Shown here: one piece after another, positions 38,374-48,394 of the stretch
How positions within the stretch are numbered: position 1 is the stretch's first letter
Layout of the letters: every line of letters begins with the position of its first letter
Assembly: GCF_003075455.1 (NCBI RefSeq)
Contig: NZ_QDAE01000007.1
Coordinates: forward strand, 1-64,000
Reading direction: 5' to 3'
Source: Arthrobacter sp. Bz4
Lineage (GTDB): Bacteria > Actinomycetota > Actinomycetes > Actinomycetales > Micrococcaceae
Length of the DNA stretch: 64,000 nt
The notes under the pieces: generated by a model
Databases searched by the model: none
Told to the model about the DNA's origin: nothing
The model's input: the letters and a program-made list of their open reading frames with translations, nothing else
Position numbers and translations under genes: made by a program

Positions 38374-39687
38374 ATGAAGCTTCCTAATAAGATCGCCGGC
38401 TCACTGACTGTCGCAATAGCGCTCGCCCTCACCGGTTGCTCCGGCGGCGGCGGCGAGGATGGCGGTGGCGACGCCAAAGAAATCACGATTCTGGGCGCGT
38501 TCACCGATGTGCAGGCCGCAGCGTTCCAGGCGGATCTCGACAAATGGTCGGAAACGTCTGGCGTCAAGGTCACCTACGACGGCAACACCGACTTCCAGAC
38601 GGCCGTCGTCTCGCGTGCCAGTGCCGGAAACCCACCCGATATCGCGATCTACCCCCAGCCCGGCGTCCTCAAGAGCCAGACCAACACCCTTTACGCGCTT
38701 GAGGACCTTGGCATAGACGTCGCCGCGATTACGGCCGACCAGGCAAATGGACTGGGCACTATCGCCCAGGTTGACGGGAAAACCTACGCACTGCCCTACT
38801 CCATCAACGTCAAGTCACTTGTCTGGTACAACCCGAGTGCCTTCGAAGCGGCAGGCCTCAGCATCCCCAGCACGGATGAGGAATTGACCGAACTGCAGTC
38901 CACCATCATCGACGAGGATCTCGGTTCGCCCTGGTGCGTGGGGATGGAATCGGGTGCAGCCACCGGCTGGGTTGCAACAGACTGGCTCGAAGAGTACGTG
39001 CTGCGCTACGGCGGCCTCGAGGAGTACAACGCCTGGATTGCAGGCGACGTGACTTTCGACAGCGATCTCGTGAAGAAGGCTGGCGAAAAGGTGGCCAGCC
39101 AACTGTTGGAAGAGGGAAAGATCAACGGCGGCGGTCCCGCTGCTGCGACGACATCCTTCCAAACCGCCGGCAACCAGCTCTTCGCTGATGGCAAGGACAA
39201 CGGCCAGTGCTTCATGATGCGTCAGGGTTCATTTATTTCTGACTTCTTCCCCGATGAAATCAAATCCCAGATCGAAGCGGGCGACCTGTCCAACATCGAC
39301 TTCTTCCAGCTCCCCTCCCCCGAAGGCACCGATGCAGCGATGCTTGGTGGTGGAGACCTCGTCGGAGCGTTCACCGACTCAGATGAAACCAAGCAGGTCA
39401 TCGAGTACCTCGTGGGCAAAGATTTCGGCACCAATGGATACGCCAGCCAGGCAATCTTCCTTTCCCCGCACAGTGACTTCGATGCCTCGAACTACACCTC
39501 GGAATTCCAGAAGAAGGCACAAGACCTCCTCGCCGAGTCGTCAGTCTTCGGCTTCGACGCCTCCGACCAGATGCCCGGAGAAGTTGGCGCAGGAACCGAA
39601 TGGACCCAGCTGACCAACTGGTTCTCAGGCCAATCCTCCATGGAGGAAGCCTTCACCGCCATCGATGCCTCCTGGCCAGACCGATAA
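38374..39687 (+). CDS. Sugar ABC transporter substrate-binding lipoprotein (AglE-like)
   Basis: The 437-residue lipoprotein has signal peptide and lipobox LTGC (Cys about 22), then a Gly-rich linker and a cluster B sugar-binding fold: EITILGAFTDVQAAAFQADL, VSRASAGNPPDIAIYPQPG, YALPYSINVKSLVWYNPSAF, then a helical C-lobe ending in EEAFTAIDASWPDR. The family's alpha-glucoside/raffinose binders (AglE type) look alike. The context (GH32, amylosucrase, alpha-galactosidase) suggests sucrose or raffinose-family sugars. AAAGGACG precedes the ATG, and an operator overlaps the promoter. A GC hairpin separates it from the permeases. Confidence 0.9.
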   Translation: MKLPNKIAGSLTVAIALALTGCSGGGGEDGGGDAKEITILGAFTDVQAAAFQADLDKWSETSGVKVTYDGNTDFQTAVVSRASAGNPPDIAIYPQPGVLKSQTNTLYALEDLGIDVAAITADQANGLGTIAQVDGKTYALPYSINVKSLVWYNPSAFEAAGLSIPSTDEELTELQSTIIDEDLGSPWCVGMESGAATGWVATDWLEEYVLRYGGLEEYNAWIAGDVTFDSDLVKKAGEKVASQLLEEGKINGGGPAAATTSFQTAGNQLFADGKDNGQCFMMRQGSFISDFFPDEIKSQIEAGDLSNIDFFQLPSPEGTDAAMLGGGDLVGAFTDSDETKQVIEYLVGKDFGTNGYASQAIFLSPHSDFDASNYTSEFQKKAQDLLAESSVFGFDASDQMPGEVGAGTEWTQLTNWFSGQSSMEEAFTAIDASWPDR

Positions 39688-39698
39688 CCACCTCCCAA

Positions 39699-39731
39699 GC
39701 GGCCGGGGGCCGATATTTGGTCCCCGGCCGC
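39699..39731 (+). terminator. GC hairpin between binding-protein and permease genes (attenuator-like)
   Basis: GCGGCCGGGG (39699-39708) pairs perfectly with CCCCGGCCGC (39722-39731). There is no T run, so it may act as a partial stop or as a 3'-end stabiliser that raises the level of binding protein over permease. Confidence 0.75.
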
Positions 39732-39770
39732 CTCGGCTCATCCTCGTAGAAACGTCAGGTGGTCCAAGCG

Positions 39771-40765
39771 ATGCCCATCTTCAGCGCACTCATCTCCGTG
39801 GTCCTCGGACTCGGCATATCACTACTGATCTTCTGGAGCCTGAACTGGCTCGTCGAGCAGTCCAACAACAAGTGGAAGTCCCGGCTCCTGCCGTACGTCT
39901 TCCTAGCCCCCGTCTTCGTGCTGGTGGCAATATTCCTCCTCTACCCGGCTCTGCGCACCATCGTGCAGAGCTTCACCCAAACCAGCCTGAGGCGTGGTGA
40001 GGGCGACACTTTCGTAGGTTTCCAGAACTACCAGGAGCTGCTGACCGACCCAGGGTTCCTCGGTGTTCTGCTCAACAACCTGCTGTGGGTCCTCGTTGTC
40101 CCTGCAGCTACGGTTGTGATCGGTCTTGCCGTTGCGATCCTCACGGACAAGTTGGGGAAACGCCGGGAGACCACCTTCAAGGCAATGATCTTTGTGCCCA
40201 TGGCCATCAGCGGCGTCGCAGCCGCGGTCACCTGGAGGTTCATCTACTTCTACGCCCCTCCCGGCAATCCGCAAATCTATCTGCTTAACTCGATCTGGAC
40301 GGGCCTCACCAATCAGGATCCGGTGCCTTGGCTGACCCTGGACGCGGGTCGTCTCAACAGTTTCCTGATCATGTGCATCGCTATCTGGCTTTATGCCGGC
40401 TTTGCATGGTGCTTCTCTCAGCTGCTATCAAGGCCGTTCCTGAAGAAACCATCGAAGCAGCCCGGTTGGACGGGGCCAGCGAACGACGCGCCTTTTTCCT
40501 CGTCATTGTCCCGCAGATTCGCGGCACGATCCTGGCGGTCTTCGTCACCGTTGTCATCTTCGTCATGAAGATCTTCGACATCATCTATGCAATGACCGGA
40601 GGCCAGTACAACACCAGCGTGCTTGCCGTGGACTTCTACTCGCAGCTCTTCAGCTTCCAGAATCCCGGCAAGGCTGCCGCTGTGGTCATCCTCCTGATGA
40701 TCGCTGTGGTCCCCCTCATCGTTTATCAGATCCGCAGCTATAAGGCGCAGGAGGAACTCCGATGA
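39771..40765 (+). CDS. Sugar ABC transporter permease (AglF-like), frameshifted
   Basis: ATG 39771 follows AGGTGG at a spacing of 8 nt. The first frame gives helices from LISVVLGLGISLLIFWSL through FVGFQNYQELLTDPGF to IAIWLYAGFA, then is lost at about 40405. The next frame resumes with MVLLSAAIKAV and holds the EAA loop (EETIEAARLDGASERRAF) that contacts the ATPase, and the last helices. One added base in a GC_ Ala codon gives about 331 residues, normal for the family. As read, the protein would lose its ATPase contact and be dead. The pattern of identical breaks in unrelated genes argues for sequencing error. Its end overlaps the next gene by 4 nt. Confidence 0.88.
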
Positions 40766-41709
40766 CTCTCATCCCTACCCCGGTCGTCGACGAAACCAAA
40801 GGCCGAACAACCGTCGATGTCCACCGGAAGAAGCGGCGCCTCAATGCAGCAGGCGAAGCGCAGAAGCCCCACATCATCACCACCCTGATCATGGGGGCCA
40901 TCGCCCTGATCTGGCTTTTCCCCTTGCTCGGACTGCTCATCACGAGTTTCCGCACCAAAGCCGGGGTCGACGCGACCGGATGGTGGACTGTCTTCGTCGA
41001 TCCTTTCGGCCAGGGGTGGACGGGACAGAACTTCGTTGATGCGTGGGCCGCTCTCGATGTTGGAACCACGTTCTGGAACTCAGTGGCCGTTACCGTTCCT
41101 GCCACCGTGCTACCGGTCATGATCGCGGCGATGGCGGCCTACGCCTTCACCTTCTTTCAGTTCCGCGGTAAGGAAATCTACTTCGGCATCGTGCTGGGGC
41201 TGATGGTCGTTCCGGTTCAGCTGGCCATCATCCCCGTCCTCCAGCTGTTCGTCCGGTTCGGCGAAATTACCGGGATCCAGATCATCGGTCAGTACCCGGC
41301 AGCGTGGATCGTGCACGCAACGTTCGCGATGCCGCTGGCGATCTACATGCTCCGAAACTACATGCAGACCCTGCCCAACTCACTCATCGAAGCAGCCAAA
41401 ATCGATGGGGCCAGTCACTTTCAGATTTTTTGGAAACTGGTCGTCCCGATGTCCGTTCCAGCCCTGGCATCATTCGCAATCTTCCAGTTCCTCTGGGTGT
41501 GGAACGACTTCCTCGTCGCCTACATCTTCATCCAAAGCGGAGATAACGCCGTGATGACACAGGGGCTGTACACACTCCTGGGTCAATACGGGCAGGGCTG
41601 GCAGCGCGTCGCGGCAGGTTCCTTCATCACCCTCGTCGTGCCTCTGCTCATCTTCTTCGGACTGCAACGGTTCTTCGTCCGCGGACTAACCGCCGGGTCC
41701 GTGAAGTAA
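40762..41709 (+). CDS. Sugar ABC transporter permease (AglG-like)
   Basis: The 315-residue protein has six helices: IITTLIMGAIALIWLFPLLG (about 38-57), the TM core, and the EAA loop in SLIEAAKIDGASHFQIFWKL (about 209-228), then a C-terminus ending GLTAGSVK as in MalG-type permeases. It pairs with the preceding permease. No ATP-binding subunit follows, so a shared MsiK/MsmX-type ATPase is presumed. A terminator lies 80 nt downstream. Confidence 0.92.
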   Translation: MTLIPTPVVDETKGRTTVDVHRKKRRLNAAGEAQKPHIITTLIMGAIALIWLFPLLGLLITSFRTKAGVDATGWWTVFVDPFGQGWTGQNFVDAWAALDVGTTFWNSVAVTVPATVLPVMIAAMAAYAFTFFQFRGKEIYFGIVLGLMVVPVQLAIIPVLQLFVRFGEITGIQIIGQYPAAWIVHATFAMPLAIYMLRNYMQTLPNSLIEAAKIDGASHFQIFWKLVVPMSVPALASFAIFQFLWVWNDFLVAYIFIQSGDNAVMTQGLYTLLGQYGQGWQRVAAGSFITLVVPLLIFFGLQRFFVRGLTAGSVK

Positions 41710-41789
41710 ATCCTCGCGGGTGCAGCGCGTGGGCCAGGTTTGACCAGCCGCAGGCACTCAACGCAGCAACCGCAGCGCAGTTGACGCAG

Positions 41790-41827
41790 AAAAGTCTGGC
41801 CGCATCGAGGAGTGTGCGGCCAGACTT
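41790..41827. terminator. Terminator after the ABC importer operon
   Basis: AAAAGTCTGGCCGCA (41790-41804) pairs with TGCGGCCAGACTTT (41814-41827), a 14-bp perfect stem. It lies between the permease stop and the amylosucrase start, with A on the left arm and T on the right arm. The amylosucrase therefore needs its own promoter. TATTAT around 41863 is a possible -10. Confidence 0.85.
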
Positions 41828-41931
41828 TCGTCATCCGAGGACCTACCCCGGGCCAGTCGCTGTATTATTTTCTGGCCGCCTGTACATCCGCGCGCATCCT
41901 CATCAGGTGCCACCGAGTAATAAGGAGAACT

Positions 41932-43839
41932 GTGCCGACCACCGCTTCAGGTCTGCCTGATGACCATTTCCAAAAACAGTTGCTGTCCGCGCGGCGGCCT
42001 GCGACGTCGGATGCCGACTGGCAGTCCTTTGAGGCGCGGTTCGACCGGGAATTCTCCCGACTGCGATCGCTGTTTCACCGCATCTACGGGCCGGCGGCGG
42101 ACGCCGAACTGCTGCAGGTGGTACTCGACGCCGCCGCGTCGTGGCAGGACCGCCCAGCGGATCTGAAGGGCATCGACGCCTCCCGCGCCATGACCCCGGA
42201 CTGGTTCCAGTCCCACCGGATGCTCGGTGGTGTTTGTTACGTGGACCTCTACGCGGGGAACCTCGCCGGCCTGCGCGAGCGGATCCCCTACTTCCGGGAA
42301 CTCGGCTTGACCTACCTGCACCTGATGCCACTGTTCGCGGCACCGGCAGAGAACTCCGACGGAGGGTATGCGGTCTCCAGCTACCGCGACGTCGATCCGG
42401 CGCTGGGCACCATGGACGATCTGGCGGCCCTCGCCCGGGAACTGCGCGACAGCGGCATCGCCCTCGTGGTCGACTTCATCTTCAACCACACCTCGAGCGA
42501 GCACGCCTGGGCCCGCAAAGCCATCGCCGGGGACCCGGAGTACAGAGACTTCTATCTGATCTACCCTGACCGGGAGATGCCCGACGCCTATGAGCGGACC
42601 GTCCGCGAGATCTTTCCCGATGACCACCCAGGGTCGTTCGTCCAACTCGAGGACGGACGATGGATTTGGGCTTCCTTTCACTCCTTCCAATGGGACCTCA
42701 ACTACCGCAACCCACGCGTCTTCCGGGCGATGGCCGGGGAGATGCTGTACCTCGCCAATCAAGGCGTGGACATCATCCGGATGGACGCCGTTGCCTTCAT
42801 CTGGAAGCAGCTTGGCACCACCTGCGAGAGCCTGCCCGAGGCGCACCTGCTGCTGCAGGCCTTCAACGCGGTTTGCCGACTCGGCGCGCCATCCCTCCTG
42901 TTTAAATCCGAGGCGATAGTGCACCCCGACGAGGTGGTGCAGTACATCGACCCGGGCGAGTGCCAGCTCAGCTATAACCCGTTGCAGATGGCCCTCATTT
43001 GGAACTCGCTCGCCACCCGGGAGGTCTCCCTGCTCGCCCAGGCCCTCGAACGCCGGCACAGCATCCCGGCGGGCACAGTGTGGGTCAACTATGTGCGCAG
43101 CCACGACGACATCGGCTGGACCTTCTCCGACGAAGAGGCCGCCGAGCTCGGCGTCAATGGGCATGACCACCGCCGGTTCCTCAACGCGTTCTACGTCAAC
43201 CGGTTCCCCGATAGCTTCGCCCGCGGAGTCCCTTTCCAAGACAACCCACGTACCGGGGACTGCCGCATCTCCGGCACCGCGGCATCCCTCGCCGGGTTGG
43301 AAGCAGACGACGACGCCGCCGCTGTTGCACGTATCCTGCTCATCCACTCGATCATCCTCAGCACCGGCGGTATCCCGCTGCTCTATCTGGGCGACGAAGT
43401 CGGTCAGCTCAACGACTACTCCTACCTCGCGGATCCGGCCAAGGCTGGCGACAGCCGCTGGGTGGGCCGACCCGCCTACCCCGCAGACCGCTACGCGACC
43501 CGAACAGACCCCGGCACGGACGCCGGGGCGATTTACACGCGGCTGAGACACCTCATCAAGGTGCGGAAGCAGACACCAGAATTCGGCGGCGGACAACTCG
43601 TCCCGTTCAACACCAATAACCCGCATGTCCTCGGCTACCAGCGCCCCGGCCTGCTCGACGGTGAACCCTCGACCGTCGTCGTCTTCGGTAACTTCGCCGA
43701 CACCCCGCAAAAGATCACCGCTGACACCCTCTCGGGTCTCCCCGACACCGCGCTGGAACTCATCACCGGCGAACGCTGCCGCCTGCACGCACCCCTGACC
43801 CTGGAACCCCACGGCGTGCGCTGGTATCGAACCCCATGA
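41932..43839 (+). CDS. Amylosucrase or sucrose hydrolase (GH13 subfamily 4)
   Basis: GTG 41932 is preceded by TAAGGAGAA. Upstream in-frame sequence to 41812 is part of the terminator region. The 635-residue enzyme has an N-terminal helical domain with LFHRIYGP and a catalytic barrel with [34 protein letters not shown] and [12 protein letters not shown]. Nucleophile Asp285 is in IIRMDAVAF, acid/base Glu327 in [10 protein letters not shown] and Asp392 in VRSHDDIGW. These match the spacing of the Neisseria polysaccharea amylosucrase triad (286/328/393). It splits sucrose and either transfers glucose to an alpha-1,4-glucan or hydrolyses it. The two activities cannot be separated by eye. It is followed 23 nt later by alpha-galactosidase. 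Confidence 0.9.
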   Translation: MPTTASGLPDDHFQKQLLSARRPATSDADWQSFEARFDREFSRLRSLFHRIYGPAADAELLQVVLDAAASWQDRPADLKGIDASRAMTPDWFQSHRMLGGVCYVDLYAGNLAGLRERIPYFRELGLTYLHLMPLFAAPAENSDGGYAVSSYRDVDPALGTMDDLAALARELRDSGIALVVDFIFNHTSSEHAWARKAIAGDPEYRDFYLIYPDREMPDAYERTVREIFPDDHPGSFVQLEDGRWIWASFHSFQWDLNYRNPRVFRAMAGEMLYLANQGVDIIRMDAVAFIWKQLGTTCESLPEAHLLLQAFNAVCRLGAPSLLFKSEAIVHPDEVVQYIDPGECQLSYNPLQMALIWNSLATREVSLLAQALERRHSIPAGTVWVNYVRSHDDIGWTFSDEEAAELGVNGHDHRRFLNAFYVNRFPDSFARGVPFQDNPRTGDCRISGTAASLAGLEADDDAAAVARILLIHSIILSTGGIPLLYLGDEVGQLNDYSYLADPAKAGDSRWVGRPAYPADRYATRTDPGTDAGAIYTRLRHLIKVRKQTPEFGGGQLVPFNTNNPHVLGYQRPGLLDGEPSTVVVFGNFADTPQKITADTLSGLPDTALELITGERCRLHAPLTLEPHGVRWYRTP

Positions 43840-43862
43840 TCCCTTTTCTGAAAGAATGTGCA

Positions 43863-46024
43863 ATGCCTATCCACTTATCAGCGGCGGACACCAGCGTAGT
43901 AATCGACGCCTCCGGACCCGGCGTCCCGACCATCCTGCACTGGGGGCCGTCCCTGGGAGCCTTGAACGAGCAGCGGCTCTCAGCACTTGCGGCATCTCTG
44001 GTGCCGCAACGCGTCTCCGGGGGCCTCGATGTCCCAGCCCAGCTGTCGATCATTCCGCAGGAAGCGTTTGGCTGGCAAGGCACGCCAGGTTTCACCGGCC
44101 ACCGGCAGGGGGCGAATATCTTTCCCGCGTTCCGCCACGCTTCGCTCGAGCAGACAGCGGTTGCTGGCGGGCAGGAGGTGGTGTTCACCGCTGACGATGA
44201 GGTTGCCCGCCTTCGCGCTACCGGGTCGATCAGCCTCACCGCCGGCGGTGTTCTGCGTCAACAGCTGTCGGTGACGAACACTGGTGACTCCGACTACGAG
44301 GTACGGTCGCTGCTGGCATCCGTGCCGTTGCCCGATTCAGCGGTCGAGGTGCTGGATACGACGGGGCGGCATTTGCGCGAACGGAGCCCCCAGCGCCACC
44401 TGCTTACCCAGGGAAGCTATCGCAGGGAAAGCCGGCGCGGTCGACCCGGCGCTGACGCCAGCCTCGTGCTGGTCGCTGGCACCCAGTCCTTCGGATTCGA
44501 GACAGGTCTGGTGCACGCCATACATCTGGCCTGGAGCGGGAATCATCAACTCAGCGCCGAGAAGACTCCGACGGGCCAGGCATTCCTCAGCGCCGGGGAA
44601 CTGCTGCTCCCGGAAGAGATCGTCCTCGCGCCAGGCGAGACGTACACAGCCCCGCTGATGATGGCGTCCTGGGGGCACGGCCTCAACCAACTGTCCGCCC
44701 GCTTCCATGACGAGGTCCGTTCCCGCCCCGCTCACCCCTCCTCCCGCCGCCCCGTCACGCTCAACACCTGGGAGGCCGTGTACTTCAACCACGACCTCAA
44801 CCGCCTTACCCGCCTTGCCGACAAGGCAGCCGCCCTGGGCGTGGAACGGTTCGTCCTGGATGACGGCTGGTTCGATGGCCGCCGCGATGACACCTCCAGC
44901 CTGGGCGACTGGTTTGTTGACCCCGAGGTCTGGCCCGACGGTCTCACCCCGCTCATCGATCACGTCCGGGGCCTCGGCATGGAATTCGGCCTTTGGTTCG
45001 AACCAGAGATGATCAACCTCGACTCCAAGCTCGCTGTGAACCACCCCGACTGGATCATCCAGGCCGAGGGGAGGCTTCCGGTCCCGGGCCGCCAGCAGCA
45101 GGTCCTGAACCTCGCGAACCCGGCCGCCTACGACTACATCCTGGAATGCATTGACACGATCCTGAGTTCCCACGACATTTCCTACCTCAAGTGGGACCAC
45201 AACCGGGACCTGCTCGACGCCGCAGACGCTTCCACCGGTCACGCGGTCGTCCATCAGAACGTCGCTGCCGTGTACCGGTTGATGCGCACGCTCAAGGACC
45301 GCCACCCAGGGCTGGAGATCGAGAGCTGTGCCTCCGGCGGAGCCGCGTGGACCTCGGAGTTCTCGACCAAACAGACCGGATCTGGACCAGCGACTGCATC
45401 GATCCCCTCGAGCGGCTGACCATCCAGAAGTACACCGGACTTCTGGTACCTCCCGAACTCATGGGAATGCACATCAGCGGTCCGACCTCCCACTCCACCG
45501 GTCGAACCCATACCCTGCCCTTCCGGGCAGCGACAGCGATCTTCGGTCATTACGGCATCGAATGGGATATCTCCACACTCACCGCGATGGAGACAGCACA
45601 CCTCAAGGGGTGGATCGACCTCCACGTCCGGTGGCGGGACATCCTCCACACCGGCATCGTCGTTCACGCGGATCTGCCGGATCCGGCGATGGACCTGCGC
45701 GGAACGGTCGCCTCCGACCAGTCCGCGGCCCTGTTCGCCTACTCGCTCACCGCCTCCAGCGCGTCCTACCCGCCGGGGAAACTCACCTTCCCCGGCCTTG
45801 ACCCGGACCGCTCCTACACGCTGCGGCTCGCCAGCCCTTACACGTCCCTTCCGGGCAACGGCCAGTCACCCCTGGCCTGGGCCGAAGCAGCTCTGACCGG
45901 CACGCCACTGGAGCTGACCGGGGCCAGCCTCGCCCATGTCGGTATCCAGGCACCCGTCCTGTTCCCCGAGCAGTCCATCCTGATCGAACTTCATGCGACC
46001 GGAAGCCTTGGCGCAGCTGACTGA
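43863..46024 (+). CDS. Alpha-galactosidase (GH36), frameshifted
   Basis: ATG 43863 starts a GH36 enzyme that removes alpha-1,6-galactose from raffinose, stachyose or melibiose. The N-terminal beta-supersandwich leads into the barrel: FVLDDGWFDGRRDD, FGLWFEPEMINLDS, nucleophile Asp in YLKWDHNRDL (about residue 445). After IESCASGGA the frame breaks at about 45343 and resumes as VDLGVLDQTDRIWTSDCIDP, which holds the acid/base Asp, and ends with the C-terminal sheet. One base added to a GC_ codon gives about 720 residues, normal for GH36. As read, the acid/base residue is lost. There is no signal peptide, so it acts in the cytoplasm. It is probably co-transcribed with the amylosucrase gene. Confidence 0.92.
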
Positions 46025-46048
46025 ACCAGGCGGGCGCTTCACCCCAGG

Positions 46049-46091
46049 CTGTCACCCCAGGCTTCGCCCCAGGGAAAGCCTGGGGTGACAG
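46049..46091. terminator. Bidirectional hairpin between alpha-galactosidase and galK
   Basis: A 16-bp perfect stem pairs 46049-46064 (CTGTCACCCCAGGCTT) with 46076-46091, around a loop with another CCCCAGG. A further copy of CACCCCAGGCT stands directly before it (46040-46050). It ends one base before the galK stop, between convergent genes. Confidence 0.8.
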
Positions 46092-47249
46092 TCAAGCGAT
46101 GCGGGCAGCTCCTGCGCCGGGCAGGACGCTGAAGATGACCGGCGCCCGGAAACGGGCAGCGGCGAAGGCATCCTCGACGGCCGCCCGGATGGTGGGTACG
46201 TCCTCGACGGCTACAAGCGCGATGGCCGCGCCGCCGAAGCCGCCACCGGTCATGCGGGCGCCCAGTGCGCCGGCGTCGAGGGCCGCGTCAACGGCCGTGT
46301 CCAGTTCGGCACAGGAAATCTCGAAGTCGTCCCGCATCGATGCGTGACTGGCCACCAGCAGCGGGCCGAGCGCAGCGGGTCCCTCGCGGGTGAGGAGCCG
46401 GACGGCGTCCTGAACCCGCGCGTTTTCGGTCACGACGTGGCGCACCCGGCGGAACGTCTCCTCGTCGAGGACACCGGCAGCTTCGGCCAGGTCTTTGACT
46501 GATAGATCCCGGAGGGCGGGAACGCCCATCAGCTTGGCACCGAGTTCGCAGGAGCGGCGACGCGCCGCGTACCCGCCGGTGGAATGCGAGTGGCTGACGC
46601 GGGTGTCGATCACCAGCAGTTCCAGCCCGGCGGCCTCGAGGTCGAGGGGGACCAGCTGGGACTCCCCGGAGCGGCAATCAAGGAAGACGGCGTACCCGGC
46701 CTCGCCCAGCAGTGACGCCGACTGGTCCATGATGCCGGTCGGCGCTCCCACCATCCGGTTCTCCGCCAGTTGCCCAATAGCAGCAAGCTCCTGGTGGGAT
46801 GCCCCCGCCTGAGCGAGCTCGTTTGCCGCGACGGCGACGGAACACTCCAGTGCGGCGGAGGAGGAGAGCCCGGCTCCCACGGGGACGGAGGAGTCGACCA
46901 GGAGGTCCATGCCGGGGCAGCGGTAGCCCGACTGTTCGAAGGCCCACAGGACACCGAGCGGATACGCAGCCCAGCCCTCGACACCGCCTTCGGCCAAGTC
47001 GTCGAGGTCGGCCGTGACGGCGTCGTCGTCGGGGGCGAAGGTGGACGCGACCCGCACCCACCGGTCCCCGCGGACAGCGGCCGCCACCGTCGTCGAGTGC
47101 CGGATGGCGAAGGGCAGGACGAAACCCTCGTTGTAGTCGGTGTGTTCACCGATGACGTTGACGCGTCCCGGCGCTGACCACAGACCATCGGGTTCAGTGC
47201 CGAACCGGTCGGTAAAGGCCGCCGCGAGGTCGTGCGGGGTGGAGGTCAT
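46092..47249 (-). CDS. galK: Galactokinase
   Basis: The 385-residue GHMP kinase phosphorylates galactose at C1 in the Leloir pathway. It has the galactokinase signature GRVNVIGEHTDYNEGFVLP (about 28-46), the ATP loop VPVGAGLSSSAALECS (about 122-137), the catalytic Asp in GIMDQSASLLG (about 172) and the C-terminal MTGGGFGGAAIAL. Galactose would come from the alpha-galactosidase encoded convergently. Its ATG overlaps the galT stop by 4 nt. Confidence 0.96.
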   Translation of the reverse strand: MTSTPHDLAAAFTDRFGTEPDGLWSAPGRVNVIGEHTDYNEGFVLPFAIRHSTTVAAAVRGDRWVRVASTFAPDDDAVTADLDDLAEGGVEGWAAYPLGVLWAFEQSGYRCPGMDLLVDSSVPVGAGLSSSAALECSVAVAANELAQAGASHQELAAIGQLAENRMVGAPTGIMDQSASLLGEAGYAVFLDCRSGESQLVPLDLEAAGLELLVIDTRVSHSHSTGGYAARRRSCELGAKLMGVPALRDLSVKDLAEAAGVLDEETFRRVRHVVTENARVQDAVRLLTREGPAALGPLLVASHASMRDDFEISCAELDTAVDAALDAGALGARMTGGGFGGAAIALVAVEDVPTIRAAVEDAFAAARFRAPVIFSVLPGAGAARIA

Positions 47250-48394
47250 GCGTGGTCCTTCCGGGCTGAAACGGCAGCAGCGTTAGTGGCGGGCGTGGCG
47301 CGGCGGAGTGCCTCCGCGACGGTTTCCGGGGTGGTGTCGTTGATGAAGGCGCCCATCGCGGCCTCGGAGCCAGCGAGGAACTTCAACTTGTCGGCGGCCC
47401 GCCGGGGCGAGGTCAGCTGGAGGTGCAGGTAGCTCGCGGGCCGTAGCCCGTCATCGATCGGTGCCTGCTGCCATGCCGCGATGTACGGCGTGGGGGTGGG
47501 GTAGAGGGCGTCGAGCCTGCCAAGGAGCTCCAGGTAGACGGTGGTGAGTTCGTTCCGCTCCTCATCGGTCAGGCCCGCCAGATCGGCGACCTGCCGGTGG
47601 GGTACCAGGTGTACCTCGAGGGGCCACCGTGCCGCGAAGGGTACGAAGGCGCTGAAGTGTTTTCCCTCGAGGACCATGCGGTCCCCGGCGTTCCGCTCGG
47701 CGGCCAGGGCATGGCCCATGAGGGTCTGCCGCCCGCCCGAGGCTTCGAAGAACGCCGCTGCCCGCGCCGCGAGGGTCGCGGCCCGGGGCGGGATGAACGG
47801 GTAGGCGTAGATCTGGCCGTGCGGATGCAACAGTGTCACGCCGATATCGGCGCCGCGGTTCTCGAAGCAGAAGACCTGTTTGATTCCGGGCATCGCGGAC
47901 AGCGCCTCGGTGCGGTGCGCCCAGGCGTCGATGACCGTCCTGGCGCGCTCGGGGCTGAGTGAGCCGAAGGATCCTTCGTGCGCGGAGTCAAACGCCACGA
48001 CCTCGCACCGTCCTGACGCTGTCGCCGTCGTGCCCCAGCCCGGCGTCTCCGGAAGCCCGTCAAGATCGGGGCCAAACGAGGAAAAGCGGTTCTCGAACAC
48101 GACGACCTCGTAGTCAGAGGCTGGAATCTCCGAGCGGTTCGCCGGCGTCGTCGGGCACAGCGGGCACTGATCTGCGGGCGGCAGATGCGTGCGCGACTGG
48201 CGGTGGGCGGCGACGGCGACCCACTCGCCCGACAGCGCGTCGAAGCGCGCGGTACCGGCGGCTCCGCGGGGTGGCAGCCCCCGCGTGTCGCGGGTAGCTG
48301 CTGCGTCACGGTGCCGCACAGCGCTGTCCTCGTGCGCGTCGAAGTAGATCAGTTCGCGCCCGTCGGACAGGCGGGTAGGGGTGATGGAGGTCAT
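47246..48394 (-). CDS. galT: Galactose-1-phosphate uridylyltransferase
   Basis: ATG 48394 overlaps the deoR stop. A longer upstream frame to 48682 is only the shadow of deoR. The 382-residue enzyme swaps UMP between UDP-glucose and galactose-1-phosphate. It shows the zinc-site CPLC (about 77), the active-site HPHGQIYAYP with His-Pro-His (about 194-203), VHLVPHRQVADL and YLHLQLTSPRRAADKLKFLAGSE near the end, as in actinobacterial GalT. No galE lies in the window, so UDP-galactose epimerase is encoded elsewhere. Confidence 0.95.
   Translation of the reverse strand: MTSITPTRLSDGRELIYFDAHEDSAVRHRDAAATRDTRGLPPRGAAGTARFDALSGEWVAVAAHRQSRTHLPPADQCPLCPTTPANRSEIPASDYEVVVFENRFSSFGPDLDGLPETPGWGTTATASGRCEVVAFDSAHEGSFGSLSPERARTVIDAWAHRTEALSAMPGIKQVFCFENRGADIGVTLLHPHGQIYAYPFIPPRAATLAARAAAFFEASGGRQTLMGHALAAERNAGDRMVLEGKHFSAFVPFAARWPLEVHLVPHRQVADLAGLTDEERNELTTVYLELLGRLDALYPTPTPYIAAWQQAPIDDGLRPASYLHLQLTSPRRAADKLKFLAGSEAAMGAFINDTTPETVAEALRRATPATNAAAVSARKDHA

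Noticed and set aside
41947-43863. A 638-codon open frame antisense to the amylosucrase gene
   Set aside because: It mirrors the codon bias of the real gene. It has no family motifs, and the plus strand carries all catalytic residues of GH13.
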